This document shows positions 7,907 to 16,385 of a stretch of DNA of 64,000 nt, in pieces. Origin of the DNA: JBGTFE01 sp036403235 (lineage in GTDB: Bacteria; Acidobacteriota; Blastocatellia; Pyrinomonadales; Pyrinomonadaceae); the NCBI GenBank assembly GCA_036403235.1, contig DASWRI010000044.1:1-64000 (forward strand), in the 5' to 3' direction. The notes beneath the pieces are model-generated. The model did not search any database. It saw nothing but the letters and a program-made list of their open reading frames with translations, and was not told the DNA's origin. How positions within the stretch are numbered: position 1 is the stretch's first letter; the number at the start of each line of letters is the position of its first letter. The translations under genes were made by a program, and so were the position numbers.

Positions 7907-8362
7907 ATGAACGCAATCGAACTTTTAAAGGCAGACCACGATAAAGTAGACCATCTTTTCGGCAAGGTAAAGGCGACCGAAGAAGGCGAGCACAAAGAGC
8001 TTTTCGAGCAGATAAAACAGGAGCTCGAAGTTCACACGCACATCGAAGAAACGATTTTTTATCCGAAATTAAAAGAAGAAAAAGAACTCGAAGACATCAC
8101 GCTTGAAGGTATCGAAGAACATCATCAGGCCAAAATCTTTCTCCGCGAATTGTCGAATTTGACCGAGGACAGCGAAAAATTCGAGCCGAAATTAAAAGTT
8201 CTGATGGAAGACATCACGCATCATGTTCAGGAAGAAGAAGGCAAAATGTTTCCGAAAGTCGAGGAAATCTTCGACGCGGCGACCTTAGAAGACCTCGGCG
8301 CGCAGATGGAAGCCGAAAAGAAAAATTTCCAGAAATCAAACAAAGCGGGCGCGGGCAAATAA
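7907..8362 (+). CDS. Hemerythrin domain protein
   Basis: 151 residues, a four-helix hemerythrin-like (DUF438/HHE) protein. Metal-ligand candidates stand in the usual order: His in KADHDKVDHLFG, HTHIEETIFYP, EEHHQAK and ITHHVQEEEGKMFP, with Glu in the second and last motifs, consistent with a di-iron site. Such cytoplasmic proteins bind O2 or NO or sense iron and redox state. Start ATG has a strong RBS (GAGGAGA). A sigma-54 promoter match and an 8-bp dyad lie upstream, and an intrinsic terminator follows, so it is probably a single-gene unit under separate control from the redox train before it. Confidence 0.93.
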   Translation: MNAIELLKADHDKVDHLFGKVKATEEGEHKELFEQIKQELEVHTHIEETIFYPKLKEEKELEDITLEGIEEHHQAKIFLRELSNLTEDSEKFEPKLKVLMEDITHHVQEEEGKMFPKVEEIFDAATLEDLGAQMEAEKKNFQKSNKAGAGK

Positions 8363-8390
8363 GCCTCTCCGCGAGAATTTAATTTTAAGA

Positions 8391-8422
8391 AAAAGCCCGG
8401 CTCAAAAGAGTCGGGTTTTTTT
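8391..8422 (+). terminator. Intrinsic terminator after hemerythrin
   Basis: AGCCCGGCT, a six-base loop and AGTCGGGTT form a nine-pair stem with one G-U wobble, followed by a run of T. Typical rho-independent shape. Confidence 0.88.
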
Positions 8423-8528
8423 ATTTGCCGGAGAGTCCGAAAACCGAATAGCTCACGCTGTTTTTATTGTAAATAGAGCGCCCGCCGGGCAGTAGCCACC
8501 CGATTTTCCGGTGATGATTTCTTAACCG

Positions 8529-8608
8529 GTGGAAAGTGAAAAGTGGTAAGCGAAAAGTTAAAAATAAATATCCGCTTACCACTTACCGTTTACCACTTAC
8601 CGTTTAAA
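8529..8608. repeat. Heptamer inverted repeat, GTGGTAA type
   Basis: Left arm of GTGAAAA/GTGGTAA units, right arm of TTACCACT/TTACCGT units; AAGTGGTAAGCG (8541-8552) pairs perfectly with CGCTTACCACTT (8573-8584). It sits in the 384-base gap before the CHRD protein. The part of that gap before it (8423-8528) also has a small GC-rich hairpin (GCCC, GCC, GGGC near 8480); nothing else is recognised there. Confidence 0.85.
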
Positions 8609-8614
8609 AAACTG

Positions 8615-8643
8615 TTGACAACATACGGCGACAGGCGTAATGT
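8615..8643 (+). promoter_or_regulatory. Predicted sigma-70 type promoter
   Basis: TTGACA at 8615-8620, 17-base spacer, TAATGT at 8638-8643. It begins right after the inverted repeat and about 100 bases before the CHRD/FG-GAP gene, which has a long leader. Confidence 0.65.
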
Positions 8644-8746
8644 CTAAAGTATTGTCATTCTAAAATTTTCCGGTGTCGGTTTGGTAGATTCTTCAATTCG
8701 GTCTTTGAATCGTCAACGGGTATTTCTAAAATCAAGAGGAGAGGAA

Positions 8747-10153
8747 ATGAATAAAAGATTTAGCAGTTTAATTATTGTTGCGGTCTTCGTGTTTTTGTTT
8801 TCGGCGATGGCTAACGCCGAAACGTTTACCGCATATCTCGAAGGCCGGCAGGAAGTTCCGCCGACCGGCTCGACGGCAACCGGCTACGCGCGCGTTTTTG
8901 TCAACGAATCGACGATGCAGATTACATACAGGGTTGTTTTCAACAATCTTTCGAGCGCCCAAAACGCTTCGCACATTCACGCCCCGGCGGCTATCGGCGC
9001 AACGGCTGCCGTCGCAATTAACTTCGGCACCGTCGGCGGCACGTCCGGCGTGATTACCGGCACGGCCTCGATTACGGCGACGCAGCTCGCGCAGCTTCGC
9101 GCTCATCAGGGCTATGTCAACGTTCACTCGGTAAATTTCCCGAACGGCGAAATTCGCGGCCAGCTCGGCCCGCGACGCCCGGTCGATTTTGACGGCGACG
9201 GCAAAACGGATTTCAGCATTCTGAAATTCCCGAGCGTTGCGCCTCCGGGAGTTGCACAGATTAATTTCTGGAACAAAAACAGCACGAGCGGAACCGTAAT
9301 TTCGCCGCAATGGGGCGACGCTAACCGCGATTTCCCGTGCCCGGGCGATTATGACGGCGACGGTCAGGACGATTATGCGCTTTATCGCGACGGCGCGACG
9401 CAGGGCGCTCAGTCCGAATTCTGGGTGCTGACCAGCTCGGACAGCACAGTTTTGTATTACGCATGGGGACTCGGCGGCTCGACGACGGGCGCTAATCCGA
9501 GCGACACGCCGCTCTGCCGCGACTACGACGGCGACGGTAAAACGGACGTGGCCGTTGCCCGCCGCGGCTCGACGACCGGCGACCCGCTGACGTGGTACAT
9601 TCGCCAAAGCTCAAACAATACGGCGCGCGTCGTTAATTGGGGCGTTACCGGAGCCGACGCCAACTCGTTCTACGATGCGCCGATTCCGGGCGACTATGAC
9701 GGCGACGGCAAATTCGACTTGGCGGTCTTCCGCTTCGGCACGCCGCCCGATAATAACTTTATCGTTTTGAAGAGCTCGGACGGCGGCTCCATCTATCAGT
9801 TGTGGGGCAACTTTACGACCGACTACATCCTGCCGGGCGACTACGACGGCGACGGTAAATGGGACTTTGCCGTAGCGCGCACGGGCGCCGCGGCTACTTC
9901 GCCGATGGTCTGGTATGTTCTGTATGCCACCGGCGCGCAGAGACCGCAGCAGACGTTCGGTATCAGCTCCGATTTGCCGACGCAGGCCGATTATGACGGA
10001 GACGGCAGAACGGATTTGTCCGTCTATCGTCAGGGCGCAACGACCGGCGCGGCAAGTAACTTCTGGGTGTATAACAGCTTTGACAATACATCGCAGGTTA
10101 CTCAATGGGGTGTCAGACCTGATTTCCCGGTCGCAACCTTTGACGCACGATAA
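8747..10153 (+). CDS. Exported CHRD domain protein with FG-GAP/VCBS repeats
   Basis: 468 residues from the ATG at 8747 (RBS AGAGGAG). Signal peptide: MNKR, hydrophobic core, cleavage near AMANA. Residues about 25-145 form a CHRD domain (TAYLEGRQEVPPTGS, HIHAPAA, GQLGP). From about 150 to the end come roughly six FG-GAP-like repeats, each with a calcium-binding loop of the DYDGDGKTD type, probably a beta-propeller. The protein is exported, likely periplasmic or surface-located, and may bind ligand or another protein; no enzyme motif is seen. Similar FG-GAP repeats end the large protein at 29215-32238, so this repeat type is reused in the genome. Confidence 0.88.
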   Translation: MNKRFSSLIIVAVFVFLFSAMANAETFTAYLEGRQEVPPTGSTATGYARVFVNESTMQITYRVVFNNLSSAQNASHIHAPAAIGATAAVAINFGTVGGTSGVITGTASITATQLAQLRAHQGYVNVHSVNFPNGEIRGQLGPRRPVDFDGDGKTDFSILKFPSVAPPGVAQINFWNKNSTSGTVISPQWGDANRDFPCPGDYDGDGQDDYALYRDGATQGAQSEFWVLTSSDSTVLYYAWGLGGSTTGANPSDTPLCRDYDGDGKTDVAVARRGSTTGDPLTWYIRQSSNNTARVVNWGVTGADANSFYDAPIPGDYDGDGKFDLAVFRFGTPPDNNFIVLKSSDGGSIYQLWGNFTTDYILPGDYDGDGKWDFAVARTGAAATSPMVWYVLYATGAQRPQQTFGISSDLPTQADYDGDGRTDLSVYRQGATTGAASNFWVYNSFDNTSQVTQWGVRPDFPVATFDAR

Positions 10154-10168
10154 AAAGTGCTGAATTCT

Positions 10169-10232
10169 AAACGGTAAGTGGTAGGTGGATAAAGTTTTTT
10201 AACTTTCCACTTACCACTTTTCACTTTTCGCT
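10169..10232. repeat. Heptamer inverted repeat, GTGGTAA type
   Basis: AAGTGGTAGGTGGATAAAGTT on the left and AACTTTCCACTTACCACTT on the right pair with few differences. Follows the FG-GAP gene and precedes the barrel-like gene by about 20 bases. Confidence 0.82.
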
Positions 10233-10253
10233 ATTCCCTGTAGAATGACATTT

Positions 10254-11120
10254 ATGAAACGACTTTTCATCAGTCTCGTTTTTATTTTTTCGATAAGCGT
10301 TTTCGCTTTCGCGCAGCAGCGTCCTTTGATTACGGACGACGTCGATACGATTCCCGAAGGCTCGTTTGAGATTGCGGCGGGCGTCGATTTTATGCAGAAC
10401 GAGAAATTTCCGCTTTCGGGCTTAAAAGGCGATTTAACCCGTGTCGGCGACGTGCGCGTGAAGGTCGGTTTTTCATCAAACGTCGAATTTCAGGTGGAAG
10501 GCGTGATTCAGAATTTTCTGGCGATAAATTCGGCGACCACTCCCTCGCCGATTCCTTTGACCATCAACGGAAACTCGACCAACGATGCGGGCGATTTTAC
10601 GATTTCCACCAAAATCAAGCTCAGAAACGAAACCGCTTTTTTGCCCGCGCTCGGCTTTAAGGTCGGTTTTCAAATGCCGAACACGAGCGAAGGACGCGGC
10701 ATCGGGACAAATCAGATAAACGTTTTCGGCAAAATCCTGGTACAGAAAAGATTCGGCAAAAAGCCCGGAAAAGACGCGCGCGCCAACGTTTTCGGCAACG
10801 TCGGCATCGGCATTATGACCGCTCCGCTCGAACAATTTACGCAAAACGATGTGCTGCTTTACGGTCTGGCGGGAATTTTCCGCGTCAATAAACGCATCAA
10901 TGTCGTCAGCGAGGTCAACGGCCGCGCCAGCACCAGAAACGGCGCCGCGCCGCTCGGCACGGAAAGCATCGGCCAGTTTCGCATCGGAACGCAGATAAAA
11001 GCTTCCGGCCTGCGCTTCGATACGGCCGCCGTCTTCGGTTTAACCCGTTTCAGCCCGCGCTCCGGCATCACCTTCGGCGTAACTTACCAATCTCCGAATA
11101 TTTTTACTCCTGCAAGATAA
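10254..11120 (+). CDS. Exported beta-barrel-like protein of unknown function
   Basis: 288 residues from the ATG at 10254 (a second ATG lies nine bases earlier; the later one gives the cleaner signal peptide MKRLFISLVFIFSI...FAFAQ). After the signal peptide comes QRPLITDDVDTIPEGSFE and then alternating amphipathic beta segments rich in Gly, Asn and aromatic residues (e.g. GFKVGFQMPNTSEG). The pattern resembles the outer-membrane 'MetA-pathway of phenol degradation' type transporters. A terminal aromatic is not present (it ends PAR). Function unknown. It is convergent with thiD, the pair being separated by a long inverted repeat. Confidence 0.6.
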   Translation: MKRLFISLVFIFSISVFAFAQQRPLITDDVDTIPEGSFEIAAGVDFMQNEKFPLSGLKGDLTRVGDVRVKVGFSSNVEFQVEGVIQNFLAINSATTPSPIPLTINGNSTNDAGDFTISTKIKLRNETAFLPALGFKVGFQMPNTSEGRGIGTNQINVFGKILVQKRFGKKPGKDARANVFGNVGIGIMTAPLEQFTQNDVLLYGLAGIFRVNKRINVVSEVNGRASTRNGAAPLGTESIGQFRIGTQIKASGLRFDTAAVFGLTRFSPRSGITFGVTYQSPNIFTPAR

Positions 11121-11124
11121 TAAT

Positions 11125-11231
11125 AAAAAATAGCCCGCGGACGAACGCCGATTTAGCCGATTTTCGCAGATTTGTTTTAAAGATTATCCTTGAAAATCCG
11201 CCGAATCCGTGTTCATCCGCGGGCTATTTTT
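11125..11231. terminator. Bidirectional terminator-like inverted repeat between convergent genes
   Basis: Outer arms AAAATAGCCCGCGGA and TCCGCGGGCTATTTT pair perfectly; inner sequence has degenerate GCCGATTTAGCC/CCGCCGAATCC units. T-runs flank both ends, so it could terminate both the barrel-like gene and thiD. It ends one base before the thiD stop codon. Confidence 0.85.
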
Positions 11232-11232
11232 T

Positions 11233-12036
11233 TCAAAATTTCCTGACGAGATGATTTATCGGCGAATGACCTTTCCCGATATACGGCGCGGTGCGAATCG
11301 CTTCGGTGACGAACTTTTTCGAAATCCCGACGGCCTCAATCAAATTTTTTCCGTTTGCCAGATTCGCCGCAATCGCCGCCGCCAGCGTGCAGCCCGTCCC
11401 GTGCGTCGCCGTCGTTTCGATAAACTCAGCTTCAAAAATCTGCAAATTACTGCCGACAAACAAAAAATCTTTCGCGATACGTTTTTCGCCTTTCACTTGA
11501 AAAAGGTGTCCGCCTTTTATCAAAACATTTTTTGCGCCCGCCTGCTGCATCACCTGCGCGGCTTTTTCGATGTCTTTTTCCGTTTCGATTTTTATCCGCG
11601 CGATTCTTTCGGCTTCGGGAATGTTCGGCGTGACGAGGTCGGAAAGCGGAAAAAGTTTTTCGATGAGCGCGCGCAAAGCTGCGTCGTCAATCAAATCAAA
11701 GCCGGAAGTCGAGCGCACGACCGGGTCGACGACAAAGTTTTTCAAATTATTTTCCTCGACCAGGCGTGCGACTTCTTCGATTATCTCGCGTGTCGGCAGC
11801 ATTCCGGTTTTCAGCGCGTCGATTTCAAAATCTTGTAAAATCGGCTCGATTTGCCCGCGAACGATTTCTGCGGTCTGCGCGACTGCGCCGAAAACTCCGG
11901 TCGTGTTTTGAAACGTAATCGAAGTTATCGCGGAAGTCGCAAAACAGCCGAAAACCGAGAAAATTTTGATGTCGGCGATAATTCCCGCGCCGCCCGAAGG
12001 GTCGAGCCCGGCGATTGTCAAAACAACTTTTGTCAT
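11233..12036 (-). CDS. thiD: Hydroxymethylpyrimidine/phosphomethylpyrimidine kinase
   Basis: 267 residues, ribokinase-fold HMP kinase/HMP-phosphate kinase. Signatures: LTIAGLDPSGGAGIIADIK at the N-terminus, the LKTGML and VVDPVVRSTSG segments, and the anion-hole/catalytic motif THGTGCTLAAAI with its Asp replaced by the usual GTGC context. It phosphorylates HMP twice for thiamin synthesis. It starts nine bases after thiE, forming a minus-strand thiE-thiD unit. I see no TPP riboswitch ahead of the operon. Confidence 0.95.
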   Translation of the reverse strand: MTKVVLTIAGLDPSGGAGIIADIKIFSVFGCFATSAITSITFQNTTGVFGAVAQTAEIVRGQIEPILQDFEIDALKTGMLPTREIIEEVARLVEENNLKNFVVDPVVRSTSGFDLIDDAALRALIEKLFPLSDLVTPNIPEAERIARIKIETEKDIEKAAQVMQQAGAKNVLIKGGHLFQVKGEKRIAKDFLFVGSNLQIFEAEFIETTATHGTGCTLAAAIAANLANGKNLIEAVGISKKFVTEAIRTAPYIGKGHSPINHLVRKF

Positions 12037-12045
12037 AAAAACCTT

Positions 12046-12684
12046 CTACCGTTTATTCTTTTCTAATTTTCTCAGATTCTCAGCGTCGTTCAAAAAACGA
12101 ATCGCCGCAAAACCGCTTGCGCCGGCTTCCAAAACCGATTTGTAATTTGTTTCATCGATTCCGCCGAGCGCGATGACCGGAAACGGCTTTAATTTTTCGC
12201 AAACTTCGCGCAAAGCGTTCGTGCCTTGCGGCGCGCCTTTGCCGGGAGTTGAAAAAATCGGGCTGAACGCGGCAAAATCAGCGCCGTTTTTTTTGGCAAG
12301 CTCCGCCCTTTCAAGCGAATGAGTCGAAACGCCGATGATGAAATTTTTAGGGAAATTGCGCCGAATCGTTTCGGCGGAAAGCGAATTTGCAGAAAGATGG
12401 ACGCCGCCCGCTTTGGCCGCCAGAGCGATGTCGGCGCGGTCGTTGACGAGAATTTTTGTATTTGAGCGTTTGGCGATTTCGGCGGCTTCCGAAGCAAGGC
12501 GAAAAACGCTTCGCGCCGAAAGATTTTTCTCGCGGATTTGGATTAGAGAGATTTTTGTCGCGACGGCGATTTTGACGAGATTCAGAATTTGCGCGCGCGC
12601 CTGCGTGAAATTTTCCTCGGTTGCATTGCCTTCGGTAATCAGATAAAGCAGCGGCCTGCGCGCGAAAAAAACGTCATTTTTCAC
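12046..12684 (-). CDS. thiE: Thiamine-phosphate synthase
   Basis: About 212 residues from a GTG start at 12684, which overlaps the stop of the upstream gene by 11 bases; a longer TTG start at 12714 would overlap it by 41 bases. Motifs are LLYLITEG, IQIREKNLSARS, ILVNDRADIAL, GVHLSANSLS, GVSTHSLERA, FSPIFSTPGK and VIALGGI, the full ThiE barrel. It joins HMP-PP to the thiazole phosphate. Second gene of the minus-strand operon before thiD. The start choice is inferred. Confidence 0.93.
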   Translation of the reverse strand: MKNDVFFARRPLLYLITEGNATEENFTQARAQILNLVKIAVATKISLIQIREKNLSARSVFRLASEAAEIAKRSNTKILVNDRADIALAAKAGGVHLSANSLSAETIRRNFPKNFIIGVSTHSLERAELAKKNGADFAAFSPIFSTPGKGAPQGTNALREVCEKLKPFPVIALGGIDETNYKSVLEAGASGFAAIRFLNDAENLRKLEKNKR

Positions 12685-12985
12685 TGTCTTTTTTATCCGG
12701 GGCGCTGGCGGCAAACGCCTGCACGTTTTGTTTGAAATGCGCCATCTCCCAAAAAGCCAGAAATAAATTCATAACGCCCAGACCGGTTATCGCGCCGCGC
12801 ACCCAGCCGGAAGCGACCGCTTTTTGAATTATCGGCAAGCCGGTTTTTTCGCTGACAAAAGCGAGCAGGTAATTGTCGCCCCAGTCGCCGAACGCGCCGA
12901 TATTAATCCACGGCAGAAGCGTCAGAAGAACTCCGGCCATCAGGAAAAGGGCGATAAATAAAATGACAGTAACTCTCTCGACCAT
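12674..12985 (-). CDS. Small membrane protein of unknown function
   Basis: 103 residues. Two or three hydrophobic segments are visible (VTVILFIALFLMAGVLLTLL and around GAITGLGVMNLFLAF) with WINIGAFGDWGDNYLL between them; the tail is charged and disordered. I do not recognise the family. It is the first gene of a three-gene minus-strand unit with thiE (overlapping stop and start) and thiD, which may mean only shared transcription. Its promoter region (about 12990-13080) is AT-rich with a possible TATTAT box on the minus strand. Confidence 0.75.
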   Translation of the reverse strand: MVERVTVILFIALFLMAGVLLTLLPWINIGAFGDWGDNYLLAFVSEKTGLPIIQKAVASGWVRGAITGLGVMNLFLAFWEMAHFKQNVQAFAASAPDKKDSEK

Positions 12986-13122
12986 AATTTAGTGATTTTC
13001 CACGTTTTGCCAGGTTCGTTTTACTTTATCTTCCTTAGCAATTTTCATCTCTCAGTTTATAATAAATTCCCCGCGTTTTGCTAATTTTGGCATATCAGGC
13101 GCGCATTTGGCACACTAATAAT

Positions 13123-13533
13123 ATGATAACCGCAAGCGTTTTAGCTAAAAAAGCCGAAGTACCGATTTATACGGTTCGACATTACACGCGCATCGGACTG
13201 TTAAAGCCGGCGCGCAATTCGCAAAACGGATATAAAATTTATAATCCGTCCGACGCGATGCGCTTGCGATTTATTTTAGCGGCCAAAGATTTGGGTTTTA
13301 CGCTGACGGAAATTAACCAGATTCTTGACGAAGCCGAACACGGAAAATCTCCGTGCCCGATGGTGCGCGATATCGTCACGCATCGGATTGAAGACAATAA
13401 AAAGAAAATAAAAGAATTGCAGCGCCTGCAAAAAAAGATGGAATCGTCCCTCAAAGACTGGGAAAAAATGCACGATTCGATGCCGAACGGCGACTCGGTT
13501 TGTCATTTAATCGAATCGGTCGCCGAAAACTAA
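13123..13533 (+). CDS. MerR family regulator, probably soft-metal responsive
   Basis: 136 residues from the ATG at 13123; a longer reading from 13078 adds an unlikely leader. N-terminal MerR winged helix (AKKAEVPIYTVRHYTRIGLL), then IYNPSDAMRLRFILAAKDLGFTL and a long dimerisation helix (KKKIKELQRLQKK). Cys78 in SPCPMV and Cys127-His128 near the C-terminus occupy places used for metal ligands in MerR, ZntR and CueR relatives. The metal is not determined. The promoter it would control, with a 20-base spacer, lies just downstream of its stop, ahead of a His-rich lipoprotein and a cupredoxin fusion, so copper or a similar ion is the likely effector. Confidence 0.88.
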   Translation: MITASVLAKKAEVPIYTVRHYTRIGLLKPARNSQNGYKIYNPSDAMRLRFILAAKDLGFTLTEINQILDEAEHGKSPCPMVRDIVTHRIEDNKKKIKELQRLQKKMESSLKDWEKMHDSMPNGDSVCHLIESVAEN

Positions 13534-13543
13534 AATTGTCCGC

Positions 13544-13575
13544 TTGACCTGACACCGGCTGATAAGTTGTAAAAT
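13544..13575 (+). promoter_or_regulatory. MerR-type promoter with 20-base spacer
   Basis: TTGACC (13544-13549) and TAAAAT (13570-13575) are separated by 20 bases, the over-long spacing that MerR-family activators correct by DNA distortion. An imperfect dyad (ACCT ... AAGT) spans the spacer. It precedes the His-rich lipoprotein gene. Confidence 0.6.
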
Positions 13576-13749
13576 GGTTTTGTCGTTAAAATTTGATTAC
13601 GATTTGATTGATATTTTATTCGGGCAGTCGATACAAATAAGTTTTGCATCCAAGATTGGTTACAGGCGGAATTTATTCTAAAATTGATTTTCGGCTCGGT
13701 TCGGAAATCGGTGGAGTTGAAACGACGAATCCAAGCGACGCAGGCTGAT

Positions 13750-14172
13750 ATGAAAAATGTGAGATTAAAACAATTCGGTTTGGCCTTATGCCTGGCTCTA
13801 TCGCTTTTAATCTCGCCGGTTTCCGCCTGCGCTTGTTCGCACCATCATCCTGAGAACGCCGAATCGGAAATTTCTTCGCATCATCAACATTCGGAAGCGG
13901 CCGTACATCACCATGATTCCGAAGCCGACAACGCGGCTCAATCCGTAACTTCGCAAGACGAATGCTGCTGTTTGGAAACAGCACCGAAGGTTTCCGCCAA
14001 ATCTGAAAACATAAAAATCGAAAAACAAAAGTCGGCGATGCTATCGCTCGCGCCGGTCGAAATAACTTTTGTTTCGCAAACGATTTCGGTCGAATCCGCA
14101 TTTACCCGAAAGTTTTATTTAACAGATTCTTTCTACAATCTCACGCCCGGACGCGCTCCGCCCGCGTTATAA
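13750..14172 (+). CDS. His-rich, Cys-containing small lipoprotein, putative metal binder
   Basis: 140 residues from the ATG at 13750. N-terminal basic MKNVRLKQ, hydrophobic stretch and a lipobox-like PVSAC suggest export and lipidation at Cys. The mature part has CACSHHHPENAE, HHQHSEAAVHHHDSE and DECCCLE, an obvious soft-metal binding composition, and ends LTPGRAPPAL. No catalytic domain. It follows the MerR-type promoter and precedes the cupredoxin/barrel gene by 119 bases, so a metal-scavenging or relay role in the envelope is likely. Family name not known to me. Confidence 0.75.
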   Translation: MKNVRLKQFGLALCLALSLLISPVSACACSHHHPENAESEISSHHQHSEAAVHHHDSEADNAAQSVTSQDECCCLETAPKVSAKSENIKIEKQKSAMLSLAPVEITFVSQTISVESAFTRKFYLTDSFYNLTPGRAPPAL

Positions 14173-14291
14173 AACAGCGAATACAAATCACGAAAATATA
14201 GACAGGTTGTCTTTGACGACTTGAAACGGATTGCCGTCTCGAAAAACGGCAATTGTTGAAATACTGTTTTATAAATCAGGAGATAGAGAAG

Positions 14292-16268
14292 ATGAAAAAG
14301 ATATTTTTATTAGCAATTTTCGCGCTCGTTTTCAGCGTGAATGCTTTCGCGCACGAAACTTTCAAGCTCGTCAGCAGCGAAAATAAAACTCTGAAATTGG
14401 AGGATTTGATAAAAATCGAGGCGCAGCGAACGCTCGGCAAAATAGATAAAACAAATCTGACTTTTACGGAAAAAGAAATTCGTCTGGTCGTTTTGACCGG
14501 CCCGGAAGACGATATGCTTTCTTACCGCATTCAGGGCGTCAGAAACCCGAATTTAGTCGTCCCGACGGGCGCAACGCTGAAGATTTTATTCGTTAATATG
14601 GACGAAGACATGCGCCACGATATTCGTTTCGGCCACGTCGAAGGCGATTTTCCGGTCGCGCCGGAAATCAAGGAGACGGCCGGAAGCGAGAGATTAACCG
14701 CTAAATCCGAAGACGGAGTTTTGCAGGCGGAAGAAATCGTCATTCAGTCAATCGAAGACGGAGCTTATAAATATTTCTGTTCCGTCAGAGGACACGCCAA
14801 AGGCGGAATGTGGGGAAATATTCTGGTAAACGTCAAACCCGGCGCTGATTTGAAAAAAGCCGAGAAAACCGTTCACGTTCATACCGCAGATGAAGATATG
14901 GATATGAACGAAAAAAAGACGGACGAAAAAAAATCAAACGACAATATGAAGGACATGAAAATGGACGATAAAAAGCCCAGTGATATGTCCGACATGAAAA
15001 TGGATGATAAAAAGTCCGACGATATGCCCGGTATGAATATGTCGAGCAGCAAAATGGTAATGTCCTCGGTTACCGACATCAATTCTCCGATGACGCGCGA
15101 GAGTTCCGGCACTTCCTGGGTGCCGGACTCGACGCCGATGTATGCGACGACGAAGATGTTCAAAGACGGCGGAATGTTGATGTTTCACGGCAATATGTTT
15201 CTGCGCTATACAAATGTCGGGTCGAGCCGCGATTTTAGCGTCGGCGGCAGAGGCGATAATGAAAGATTCGACGCGCCGTCGATGTTTATGTTGATGTATT
15301 CAAAGCCTTTAAGCGGGAAATCGCAAATCGGTTTGCGCGCGATGCTGAGTCTCGACCCGATTATCGAGCGCGGCTTCGGTTATCCGCTGCTTTATCAATC
15401 GGGCGAAAGTTTTCGCGGCGAGCCGATTCACGACCGCCAGCACCCGCACGATTTTGTTAGCGAGCTTTCGGCGACATATTCTTATAAAATTAACGACAAG
15501 CAATCATTTTTCTTTTACGCCGGTTATCCGGGCGAACCCGCGCTCGGCCCGCCGACCTTTATGCACCGGTTTTCGGCCATGAACAACCCGGACGCGCCGC
15601 TTTCGCATCACTGGCAGGATTCGACGCACATCACTTTCGGCGTTTTGACGGCGGGCTACAATTTCGGAAAATTCAAGCTTGAAGCGAGCGCGTTCAAAGG
15701 CCGCGAGCCGAACGAAAATCGCTGGGATTTCGACGCGCCGAAGCTCGATTCTTTCAGCGGCCGGCTTTCTTTTAATCCGACAAAAGAATGGGCCTTTCAA
15801 ATTTCTTACGGTTATCTGAAAAATCCCGAACCGGGCGAGCCGGACTTGAAAATTTTAAGACGCACGACCGCTTCGGCAATTTACAATAAAAAATTCAGCG
15901 ACACAAAAAACTGGGCCAGTAGTTTTGTCTGGGGACAAAATTACGGAAACGGCGAGCGCACCAATGCTTTTCTGTTCGAGTCGGATTTTACATTCGATAA
16001 AAATTCGATTTTCGGGCGCGTCGAAAGAGTGCAGAAATCCGGTCACGAACTCGTTTTGGACGAAATCGACCACGATAAAATCTTTTGGGTCGGCGGCTAT
16101 TCAATCGGTTATCTGCGCGAGCTTTATAAAAACAAAAATTGGAACGTCGGGCTCGGCGCACAGGCTACTCTTTATCAAAATTCAATCGGATTAGTTTCGT
16201 ATTACGGCGGCACGAATCATCAGGGCTGGCAGGTATTTCTGCGCATTCACTCTTCGATGATGAATTAA
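14292..16268 (+). CDS. Cupredoxin/Met-rich linker/outer-membrane-barrel fusion, putative copper handling
   Basis: 658 residues from the ATG at 14292 (RBS AGGAGA). Signal peptide to about residue 20 (VNAFAHE). Residues about 55-190 are a cupredoxin domain: His109 in EDMRHDIRFG, then Cys163-x4-His168-x4-Met173 in YFCSVRGHAKGGM, the ligand spacing of rusticyanin-like type 1 copper sites. Residues about 195-260 are a Met/Asp/Lys-rich linker with repeated MKMDDKK units, a probable Cu(I) binding tether. The remaining 400 residues alternate in the manner of an outer-membrane barrel (e.g. HGNMFLRYTNVGSS, DRQHPHDFVSELSATYSY). It is last in the MerR-linked module and ends before a good terminator. The fusion order is unusual. 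Confidence 0.82.
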   Translation: MKKIFLLAIFALVFSVNAFAHETFKLVSSENKTLKLEDLIKIEAQRTLGKIDKTNLTFTEKEIRLVVLTGPEDDMLSYRIQGVRNPNLVVPTGATLKILFVNMDEDMRHDIRFGHVEGDFPVAPEIKETAGSERLTAKSEDGVLQAEEIVIQSIEDGAYKYFCSVRGHAKGGMWGNILVNVKPGADLKKAEKTVHVHTADEDMDMNEKKTDEKKSNDNMKDMKMDDKKPSDMSDMKMDDKKSDDMPGMNMSSSKMVMSSVTDINSPMTRESSGTSWVPDSTPMYATTKMFKDGGMLMFHGNMFLRYTNVGSSRDFSVGGRGDNERFDAPSMFMLMYSKPLSGKSQIGLRAMLSLDPIIERGFGYPLLYQSGESFRGEPIHDRQHPHDFVSELSATYSYKINDKQSFFFYAGYPGEPALGPPTFMHRFSAMNNPDAPLSHHWQDSTHITFGVLTAGYNFGKFKLEASAFKGREPNENRWDFDAPKLDSFSGRLSFNPTKEWAFQISYGYLKNPEPGEPDLKILRRTTASAIYNKKFSDTKNWASSFVWGQNYGNGERTNAFLFESDFTFDKNSIFGRVERVQKSGHELVLDEIDHDKIFWVGGYSIGYLRELYKNKNWNVGLGAQATLYQNSIGLVSYYGGTNHQGWQVFLRIHSSMMN

Positions 16269-16313
16269 TATCGGATTAAAAAGCGTTTTCGTGAGGATGA
16301 GCAAACTGCTAAT

Positions 16314-16349
16314 AAAAAAAAGAGCGTCTTGATTGATGCTCTTTTTTTT
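16314..16349. terminator. Bidirectional intrinsic terminator
   Basis: AAAAAAAGAGC and GCTCTTTTTTT arms flank a 12-base loop. It serves the cupredoxin fusion on the plus strand and, by its A-run, the convergent TPR gene on the minus strand. Confidence 0.9.
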
Positions 16350-16385
16350 GAACTTAGCTGTGCCGGATTATTGCTTCTGAACAGT

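Noticed and set aside
12986..13122. TPP riboswitch before the thiamin operon
   Set aside because: No CTGAGA or ACCTGATCTGGATAAT-type conserved elements are found on the minus strand; the region is simply AT-rich.
14173..14291. Second metal-responsive promoter before the cupredoxin fusion
   Set aside because: No convincing -35/-10 pair or dyad in the gap; co-transcription from the MerR-type promoter is simpler.
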